This document shows positions 1 to 5,390 of a DNA stretch of 11,566 bases, one piece after another (the first letter of the stretch is position 1; each line of letters starts with the position of its first letter). Source of the DNA: Actinomycetota bacterium (GTDB taxonomy: Bacteria; Actinomycetota; UBA4738). Position numbers and translations under genes: made by a program. The notes beneath the pieces are model-generated. The model did no database searches. It saw only the letters and a program-made list of their open reading frames with translations, and was not told the DNA's origin. The stretch is from NCBI GenBank assembly GCA_005885015.1, contig VAYG01000085.1, positions 1 to 11,566 on the forward strand. The letters are read 5' to 3'.

Positions 1-347
1 TCGTTCCATCCGGCCCCGAGGCCGAGGATCAGCCGGCCCCCGCTGATCTCGTCGACGGTGGCCGCCTTCTTCGCCAGCAAGGCCGGGTTGTGGAAGGAAA
101 CGCTCGCGACCAGCGGCCCCAGCTCGACGCGCTCGGTGACCGCGGCCAGGGCGGCGAGCATCGACCATGCCTCCCACGGCCCGCGCGCAGGCAAGCCGGG
201 GTCCCGGAACAGCAGATGGTCGCCGACCCAGATCGAGTCGAGGCCGGACCCCTCGGCCGCGCGGGCCATGTCCCGGAGCTCGGGCCAGCGGACCTCGCGC
301 TCGACCTCGGGGAGCTGGATGCCGACCTTGAGTGGCCTGCCTGCCAT
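1..347 (-). CDS. LLM-class (luciferase-like) F420-dependent oxidoreductase, N-terminal part
   Basis: The first 115 residues of a luciferase-like TIM-barrel oxidoreductase; the gene runs off the left edge, so the C-terminal half is missing. It begins MAGRPLKVGIQLPEVE, the usual first strand of the barrel. WPELREMARAAE-like helix 1, GLDSIWVGDHLLF strand 2, and ELGPLVASVSFHNPALLAKKAATVDEISGGRLILGLGAGWNE follow in family order; the last block is the signature segment of LLM-class F420 enzymes. Such enzymes transfer hydride between reduced coenzyme F420 (or FMN) and varied organic substrates; the substrate cannot be told here. ATG at 347 puts the first beta strand at the expected place, but the ribosome site is weak (AGG 9 bases upstream). 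It lies 58 bp downstream of the hydrolase gene on the same strand and may be last in that run. Confidence 0.9.
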   Translation of the reverse strand, partial: MAGRPLKVGIQLPEVEREVRWPELRDMARAAEGSGLDSIWVGDHLLFRDPGLPARGPWEAWSMLAALAAVTERVELGPLVASVSFHNPALLAKKAATVDEISGGRLILGLGAGWN

Positions 348-405
348 TGGGCCAGCCTACGTGAGTCGGCAGACTGGCCTATCCCGCGATCCGCCACGCC
401 GTCAC

Positions 406-1104
406 TCAGTCGGCGAACGGTTCCCACACGGCCGGGTCGTGGGCGAAGAACACCCGGCGGGGCAGGAGCTCGTGGATCCGGTCGATCCGATCCGGGGGCT
501 CCGGGGCCTCCTCGTTTCCCGAACGGCGGATGCGCCCGGCGAACTCGGCCCGCCCGTATTCGGCGGCGTCGTTCATGGCCTGGCCCGCGATCAGGACCCT
601 GCCCTCGCGGGTCTCCACGAGGAGCGACTGGTGGCCCGGGGTGTGACCGGGCGTGGGGATGATGCGCAGGCCGGGCGCGACGTCCGCCTCGCCCGCGTGC
701 AGCTCCAGCTTCGCGCCCTCGAAGTCGACCACGTGCGGCAGCGTGTACTCGAGGGAGTGACTGGCCTCGTACTCGGCTTCCTGGGCGAAGATGGGCGTCC
801 CCGGGAAGAGGGGATTGCCGCCGCAGTGGTCGAGATGGAAATGGCAGTTGACGATGGCCGTGATGTCCTCGAGCCGCACGCCGAGGGAGGAGAGAGCCTC
901 GCGCAGGGGCCGCCGGACGATTGGGTGATAGCGGCGCTCGGCCTCCTCGTGGTCCTCGCCGATCCCCGTGTCGAACAGCACCAGACCCTCCGGGTGACGG
1001 ATGACATAGGCCAGGACGATGATCTTCTGGTTCGGGAGCGAGCTGTCCGCGGGCATCGTGTAGTGCCCGAGCCTGACCCGCCGGATGTCGTCCAGCCCGA
1101 TCAC
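406..1104 (-). CDS. Metallo-beta-lactamase-fold hydrolase, N-acyl homoserine lactonase-like
   Basis: A 232-residue MBL-fold hydrolase of the lactonase-like branch. Visible metal site: H88-F-H90-L-D92-H93 (HxHxDH), H154 in TPGHTPGH, and a C-terminal H222 (FFAHDP). FDTGIG near residues 44-49 and the GLRIIPTPGHTPGH block are typical. The bridging aspartate normally found in a GD pair is replaced by glutamine (AGQA, Q175), so metal binding may differ. The family opens lactone rings or other esters in the cytoplasm; the substrate is not readable. I chose GTG at 1104 because it overlaps the upstream gene's TGA as GTGA, has GGA 7 bases upstream, and leads straight into the first strand. ATG at 1131 is possible but has no ribosome site and adds nine residues overlapping the previous gene; a still longer start at 1185 is less likely. 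Confidence 0.88.
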   Translation of the reverse strand: MIGLDDIRRVRLGHYTMPADSSLPNQKIIVLAYVIRHPEGLVLFDTGIGEDHEEAERRYHPIVRRPLREALSSLGVRLEDITAIVNCHFHLDHCGGNPLFPGTPIFAQEAEYEASHSLEYTLPHVVDFEGAKLELHAGEADVAPGLRIIPTPGHTPGHQSLLVETREGRVLIAGQAMNDAAEYGRAEFAGRIRRSGNEEAPEPPDRIDRIHELLPRRVFFAHDPAVWEPFAD

Positions 1105-1790
1105 CGGATCGTCCGGTCCTCGATCTCCCATGCGTGGTCGAGGACATGCCAGGCGGAGCGGCGAACGTAGTAGCGGACCGTCCACCGGACGCCGCCGCGT
1201 GGACCGGTGCGTCCGAAAGCCCCGCTCGCGGCGAGCGGAAGCGCGTCCAGGATGGCCTTCCGCATCTCCGACAGCCCCGCCTTCGGATCTCGGCTCTTCG
1301 TGCCTCCGTCCTTCGCCCCGAGGGCTCGCAGGTAGCCCTCGTCGGCCCCCCGCACGTGTTCGACGATCTTCTTCAGGTCCCGGCCCCCGCCCCGCGGTCC
1401 CTTCGTCAGGGGCCTGCCCGCCGCGTTCTCGACGGTCCGGTCGAAGGTCCTCCAGCTCGCCCGGAGGATGCGCTCGAAGCGACGGAGGTCGGCGTCGTCC
1501 ACAGGCCGGCCATCGGCCTTCGGCGGGATCCCCGGAGCCCCGAAGGCGGTGGTGGCGTTCCCCTTCAGCCTTTCCTTCACGCGGAAGGCCGAAGCGTTCG
1601 GTGGTGCGGTGAACCCCAGCCTGGAGCCTCGCAGGGCCGCCGCGTATCGGGACCGGTACTCGGCAAGCGCCTCCAACGCGCCTTGCTCGTCCCGGCCACT
1701 CCGAGACCAGCCGGGCCAGTCGAGCGCGCCGGCGAAGGCTCGCTTCGCCCCGGCCTCGATGTAGACGTCGACGCGGTTCGCGCCGCCCAA
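1101..1790 (-). CDS. Uncharacterised protein with HicB-like N-terminus and DinB-like C-terminus
   Basis: A 229-residue protein I cannot name. Residues about 7-55 (VDVYIEAG, FAGALDWPGWSRSGRDEQGALEAL) resemble the HicB/antitoxin-like fold, where a short beta sheet carries a W/C-rich strand. Residues about 98-226 look like a DinB/YfiT-type four-helix bundle: H145 in IVEHVRGADEGYL and H215/H219 in RRSAWHVLDHAWE match the three-histidine metal site of that fold. DinB-like proteins are often thiol-dependent transferases or stress proteins, but nothing here fixes a reaction. The start is TTG at 1790, only 4 bp after the helicase stop, with no clear Shine-Dalgarno; an in-frame stop just upstream rules out a much longer form, so coupling to the helicase is likely. 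Its stop overlaps the hydrolase GTG start. Confidence 0.82.
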   Translation of the reverse strand: MGGANRVDVYIEAGAKRAFAGALDWPGWSRSGRDEQGALEALAEYRSRYAAALRGSRLGFTAPPNASAFRVKERLKGNATTAFGAPGIPPKADGRPVDDADLRRFERILRASWRTFDRTVENAAGRPLTKGPRGGGRDLKKIVEHVRGADEGYLRALGAKDGGTKSRDPKAGLSEMRKAILDALPLAASGAFGRTGPRGGVRWTVRYYVRRSAWHVLDHAWEIEDRTIR

Positions 1791-1794
1791 AGGG

Positions 1795-2988
1795 TCAGGA
1801 AGCCCGCCGGCGGGGCCGCCTCATCCCGCTCCGGCGGCCTTTCGAGGAGAAGAGCACCCGCGGGGGGGCGATGGCCATGCCTTCTCGCTTGAAGTCCTCG
1901 CCGAGATGGAGGCGGGCAGCGATGCGGCTCACATCACCTTGCTGGTCGGGTGTCACCAAGGTGACCCCTCGGCCCACCCGCCCAGCCCGTGCGGTTCTTC
2001 CCACCCGGTGCACGTAACCGTTGTCGTCTGCCGGCGGATCGTAGTTGATGACGTGAGCGATGCCCTGGATGTCCAGTCCTCTGGCTGCCACGTCGGTGGC
2101 CACCAGCGTGGAGATGGTCCCCTTGTGGAACCGGGCCAGGGTACGCTCGCGGGTCTGCTGCGAGAGGTCGCCATGCATGGCCGCCACGGCCAGTCCGCGC
2201 TCCTTCAGCTTGGCCGCCAACCGGTCGGCTCCCCGCTTGGTCCGGACGAACACCAGGGCCAGCCCCGGCTCGGCTCGAAGCAGCGCCACGAGGGCGTCGG
2301 CCTTCCCGTGCTCGGTTACGGGTATGAACCGGTGCTCGGCCTCATCAACCGTTCGCCTGGGGCTCACGACGAGGTGCCGAACGGGATCACGCGTGTAGCG
2401 AGCGGCCAGGTGGCCGACCGCCCCCTCCAGCGTCGCCGAGAAGAACATGGTCTGCCGGTCCACGGGGAGGCGCCGCACGATGGCGGCGACCTGTGGCTCG
2501 AACCCCATGTCGAGCATCCGGTCGGCCTCATCGAGAACCAGGATCTTCACGGCTCCCAGCCGGACCAGCCCGCGATCGGCGAGGTCCTCCAGTCGCCCCG
2601 GGGTGGCGACCAGGATGTCGGCGCGCTTGACGGATTTGTCCTGCTCGCGGATCCGGGTGCCGCCATAGGCGGCCGCAACCCGGAGCTTCCTGGAACGGGC
2701 GATGCCGTCGAACTCACCGACGACCTGTGAGGCAAGTTCCCGGGTGGGGACCAGGATGAGTGCCTGCGGCCGGTCGGACGCCCCCGGCGCCAACCGTTCG
2801 ACGATGGGGATGGCGAAGGCGAGCGTCTTGCCCGAGCCGGTGCGCGACTCGGCCAGGACGTCCCGCCCGTCCAGCGCGTCGCTCATGACCAGGGCCTGGA
2901 TCGGGAAGGGCGTTGAGATGCCCCGACCGGCCAGGGACGTCGCGACGGACGCGGACACGCCGAGGTCGGGGAAGGACTGGGTGGACAT
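1795..2988 (-). CDS. DEAD-box ATP-dependent RNA helicase
   Basis: A complete 397-residue DEAD-box helicase, which unwinds short RNA duplexes using ATP and acts in ribosome assembly, mRNA decay or cold adaptation. All motifs are present in order: upstream aromatic F6, Q motif (FPIQ, 28-31), Walker A SRTGSGKT (48-55), PTREL (81-85), TPGR (129-132), DEAD (153-156), SAT (184-186), FVRTKRGADRL motif IV (247-257), ATDVAARGLDI motif V (297-307) and HRVGRTARAGR motif VI (327-337). The short C-terminal tail is very basic (KGRRSGMRRPRRRAS) and may hold RNA; there is no DbpA-type RNA-binding domain, so it is close to the minimal RhlE/CsdA-like core. ATG 2988 follows AGAGG at 9 bases. A 173-bp leader separates it from the upstream small gene; long leaders are common for cold-shock helicases, but I see no defined element. 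Confidence 0.96.
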   Translation of the reverse strand: MSTQSFPDLGVSASVATSLAGRGISTPFPIQALVMSDALDGRDVLAESRTGSGKTLAFAIPIVERLAPGASDRPQALILVPTRELASQVVGEFDGIARSRKLRVAAAYGGTRIREQDKSVKRADILVATPGRLEDLADRGLVRLGAVKILVLDEADRMLDMGFEPQVAAIVRRLPVDRQTMFFSATLEGAVGHLAARYTRDPVRHLVVSPRRTVDEAEHRFIPVTEHGKADALVALLRAEPGLALVFVRTKRGADRLAAKLKERGLAVAAMHGDLSQQTRERTLARFHKGTISTLVATDVAARGLDIQGIAHVINYDPPADDNGYVHRVGRTARAGRVGRGVTLVTPDQQGDVSRIAARLHLGEDFKREGMAIAPPRVLFSSKGRRSGMRRPRRRAS

Positions 2989-3161
2989 GCTGGTGTTCCT
3001 CTCTGCAGCCGTCGAGGGGCCGCGACGATCCGGCGAGGTTTCTCTTCCTGATGCGCCGAACTGTCCGAAGGGAGGAACTGCGGAAGCGAATCCTCACGGG
3101 GCGAAATCCTCGCCCGTTGCTCTAGAGTACCAGCCCAGATCTCCAGCTGGCCGAGCCGACC

Positions 3162-3350
3162 TCAGCCGTGTTCCCGGGCCCCTCTTGTGCTTCGGAACTC
3201 GTGCACGGCGCAGTCGTCGGAATGGTTGTAGATCGACAGGACCGTGCTGCACCCGTCTCTGCGGCAGACCCGGCCGGGAGCGCTCTTCCCGAGTGCCTTG
3301 CCCCTCACCTGGGCACCGAACTGAGTGCGCCCTCCACTGTTCGCTCGCAC
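3162..3350 (-). CDS. Small Cys/His zinc-finger-like protein
   Basis: A 62-residue basic protein whose centre reads VCRRDGCSTVLSIYN followed by HSDDCAVHE. C29, C34, C47 and H50 form a C-x4-C-x12-C-x2-H pattern, which would fold as a small zinc ribbon. From memory, the motif with T-x-L-S-x-Y-N between the cysteine pairs recurs in small actinobacterial proteins, but I know of no function. The N-terminal 25 residues are basic and unstructured. GTG at 3350 is chosen because GAGAGGAG lies just upstream (AGGAG 4 bases from the start); the frame stays open further upstream to 3437 but without a ribosome site. GTG at residue 15 is a weaker alternative. It stands alone, 94 bp after the SRPBCC gene and 173 bp before the helicase. 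The call rests on the conserved motif and the ribosome site; length alone would not justify it. Confidence 0.55.
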   Translation of the reverse strand: MRANSGGRTQFGAQVRGKALGKSAPGRVCRRDGCSTVLSIYNHSDDCAVHEFRSTRGAREHG

Positions 3351-3444
3351 GCCGCTCCTCTCATCTCGGGTCCGTTGGAGCGGGCCGGACATCATCACAT
3401 GACCATCGCTCGTCGCGAACGGCAGGGAAGACCTCACTCCGAGT

Positions 3445-3900
3445 CTAGTCCTTTGGCGAATCCATCCTCTGGAGGGCCTGCTCGATGGAGCGCCGGACGG
3501 GCTTGCCCTTGGCGGTCCGGATCATGGCCATGGCGATCCGCCCCATGAACGAGCTGGGGGTGCGGTCCCAGGTCACGTGGATCCGGCTGCCCCCGCCCTC
3601 CTTCGGTGATATGCCCGCGGAGACGTGGCTGCCGGGAGCGCTGAAGTTGCTCTCGATCACCGTCCAGGTGATGAGGCCGGGCTTCGACCAGTCGTAGCGT
3701 TCTCTCGCCCAGAACACGGCGCCGGGGAACTTCGTGCCTTCCTTGATCTCGGCCGAGGTCTCGCCGACCGAGTACACCTCGTACAGGCTTGGCTCGATGC
3801 CCGGCCAGAGCTCCGGCCGCCGGGGCGAGAAGTCCAACAGCGCGGCCTTCACTCGCTCGGGGTCCAGGTTCGTCTCGATGTCCATCTCGATCTTCGCCAT
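3445..3900 (-). CDS. SRPBCC-family (START/polyketide cyclase-like) protein
   Basis: A 151-residue protein with the SRPBCC helix-grip fold: MAKIEMDIETNLDPERVKAALLDF gives the first strand and helix, the middle (VYSVGETSAEIKEGTKFPGAVFWARERYDW, LITWTVIESNF, GGGSRIHVTWDR) gives the antiparallel sheet, and the C-terminal helix ends GKPVRRSIEQALQRMD. Members bind hydrophobic ligands in a cavity, and some are cyclases or hydrolases; no catalytic residue can be assigned. ATG 3900 follows a strong GGGAGGAG at 5 bases. That ribosome site can pair with GCTCC upstream (hairpin 3905-3920), which could make translation depend on ribosomes finishing the upstream gene. It lies 33 bp behind the FAD oxidoreductase on the same strand, so the two probably form an operon and may act on the same small molecule. 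Confidence 0.85.
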   Translation of the reverse strand: MAKIEMDIETNLDPERVKAALLDFSPRRPELWPGIEPSLYEVYSVGETSAEIKEGTKFPGAVFWARERYDWSKPGLITWTVIESNFSAPGSHVSAGISPKEGGGSRIHVTWDRTPSSFMGRIAMAMIRTAKGKPVRRSIEQALQRMDSPKD

Positions 3901-3904
3901 TCGG

Positions 3905-3920
3905 GCTCCTCCCGCGGAGC
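3905..3920 (-). promoter_or_regulatory. Hairpin covering the SRPBCC ribosome binding site
   Basis: On the minus strand GCTCC (3920-3916) can pair with GGAGC (3909-3905) around a GCGGGA loop. The right arm is part of the GGGAGGAG ribosome site of the SRPBCC gene. A five-pair GC-rich stem could hide the site until a ribosome terminating at 3934 opens it. The pairing is visible; the regulatory effect is inference. Confidence 0.3.
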
Positions 3921-3933
3921 GGGCGTCCGCGCC

Positions 3934-5337
3934 TCAGTTCGGCGCGATGTTCTGGTTCAGCCGGAAGAAGTTGTCCGGGTCGTACTTGCGCTTCAGCGCC
4001 TTCAGGCGGTCGTACTTCTCTACCCCGTAGGCCTGGCGGATCCGGTCCTCGCCTTCCTCCATGAGGAAGTTCATGTAGACGCTGGTGTGGAAAGGCTGGA
4101 GCTCGGACCAGAAGTTCCTCGACCACGCGCGCTCGTGATCGAAGCCCTCGGCGGACTCGGTCGTGGCGTTGATGTTGATCGTGAAGCCTGCCGCCCGGCC
4201 GTTGAATGCCGTATCGTCCTCGCCCACTGCCGTGATGGCCCCGCCTCGCTGGAAGATGGGAAAGGCGGTCAGCTTCGACGTCATCTTCAACGCGTTGGCG
4301 GCGACGATGTCGATGACGTCATCGCCGAGCTCGGCCAGGTCGGCGGAGCGAAAGTAGTACCACCACCCCTGGGGGAAGGACGGGTCGAACATCGCCTGAT
4401 GGGTCAGGAAGGGCTTCGGCTGGCACAGGTCCAGCAGGGGGGAGCCGAAGGCCTTCATGGGGGCCACGACGTTCTCGCCCTCCTCCACCGGTCCGGCGTA
4501 GCAACACACCACGGTCACGATGGGCACCCCGTGCAGCTCCTTCGGGATGGCGGGGAGGGGCGGGGTGTGGCGGTGGACCACGATCGTGGTCAGCTCGTCG
4601 GGAGCGTCGGCGATCCATTCTCGGTAGAAGCGCAGGACGTTCGGCGACTCCTTCATCGGCCAAAGGATCGGGCCGGCCAGCACGGTCGGCCCGAGCGGGT
4701 TCAGCCGGAACTCGAAGTCCGTGACGATGCCGAAGTTGCCGCCGCCCCCGCGAACCCCCCAGAAGAGGTCGGCGTTCTCCTTCTCGCTGGCCTTCACGAA
4801 TTCGCCGTCGGCGGTGACCACGTCCACGCCGAGGAGCTGATCGACGGTGAGCCCGTACTTCCGCATCAGCCACCCGATGCCGCCGCCCAGCGTGAGCCCC
4901 GCCAGCCCGGTGTGCGTGACGATCCCCGCCGGGACGGCCAGCCCGAACGCCTGGGTCTCCCGGTCGAGCTCGCCGAGGAGTACCCCGGCCTGGGCCCGCG
5001 CCGTCCGTGCCTCCGGGTCCACCCGGATGCCCTTCATCATCCCCAGGTCGATCACCATGCCGCCGTCGTTGACAGATAGCCCCGGGAAGCTGTGGCCGCC
5101 ACCCCGCACCGCGACCTCGAGGCCAGTCTCCCGGGCGAACCTGACGGCAGTGATGACGTCCGCGACTCCCGCGCACCGGGCGATCAGCGCCGGATGGCGA
5201 TCGATCGACCCGTTCCACACCCTGCGGTGCTCTTCGTACCGGGGATCGTCGGGACGGATGAGCTGTCCGCGGAGCGAGCCCTCCAGGGCGGTCAGAGATC
5301 CCTGGTCGAGCTTCACGTCGGTTGTGACCGAGCCCAT
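3934..5337 (-). CDS. FAD-binding oxidoreductase, berberine bridge enzyme-like (VAO/PCMH family)
   Basis: A complete 467-residue flavoenzyme. The PCMH-type FAD domain spans about residues 45-215: PALIARCAGVADV, RGGGHSFPGLSV with H82 as the likely covalent flavin attachment residue, and LTLGGGIGWL near 148-157. The BBE domain closes the protein with KYDPDNFFRLNQNI (451-464). In bicovalent members a cysteine follows in a G-x-C-x4-G motif; here that place is V140 (AGIVTHTG), so flavin is probably bound through the histidine only. These enzymes oxidise alcohols, sugars or cyclise natural products with oxygen. No signal peptide is seen, so it is likely cytoplasmic. ATG 5337 has GGGGG 6 bases upstream and fits the family start; a longer frame to 5511 would run into the divergent regulator. 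The SRPBCC gene follows 33 bp behind. Confidence 0.93.
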   Translation of the reverse strand: MGSVTTDVKLDQGSLTALEGSLRGQLIRPDDPRYEEHRRVWNGSIDRHPALIARCAGVADVITAVRFARETGLEVAVRGGGHSFPGLSVNDGGMVIDLGMMKGIRVDPEARTARAQAGVLLGELDRETQAFGLAVPAGIVTHTGLAGLTLGGGIGWLMRKYGLTVDQLLGVDVVTADGEFVKASEKENADLFWGVRGGGGNFGIVTDFEFRLNPLGPTVLAGPILWPMKESPNVLRFYREWIADAPDELTTIVVHRHTPPLPAIPKELHGVPIVTVVCCYAGPVEEGENVVAPMKAFGSPLLDLCQPKPFLTHQAMFDPSFPQGWWYYFRSADLAELGDDVIDIVAANALKMTSKLTAFPIFQRGGAITAVGEDDTAFNGRAAGFTININATTESAEGFDHERAWSRNFWSELQPFHTSVYMNFLMEEGEDRIRQAYGVEKYDRLKALKRKYDPDNFFRLNQNIAPN

Positions 5338-5390
5338 GGCGAACCCCCGCTGATCGATCGCTGACAGTCTGCCACAGCCATGTTGGGCGT
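5338..5390. promoter_or_regulatory. Divergent promoter region of the oxidoreductase and the LuxR regulator
   Basis: This 53-bp gap must hold both promoters. It contains a direct repeat CGCTGA at 5348-5353 and 5359-5364, separated by TCGAT, so the copies are 11 bp apart, about one helix turn. The palindrome GATCGATC (5352-5359) overlaps them. No convincing -10 box is visible for either gene. A dimeric regulator such as the adjacent LuxR-type protein could bind here; this is inference. Confidence 0.35.

Noticed and set aside
2913..3125. Small plus-strand frame at the helicase start
   Set aside because: Overlaps the helicase start and leader in antisense, with no ribosome site or recognisable motif.
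3625..5079. Long plus-strand open frame opposite the FAD oxidoreductase
   Set aside because: Composition-driven shadow in GC-rich DNA; its translation has no recognisable domain while the minus strand encodes a complete enzyme.
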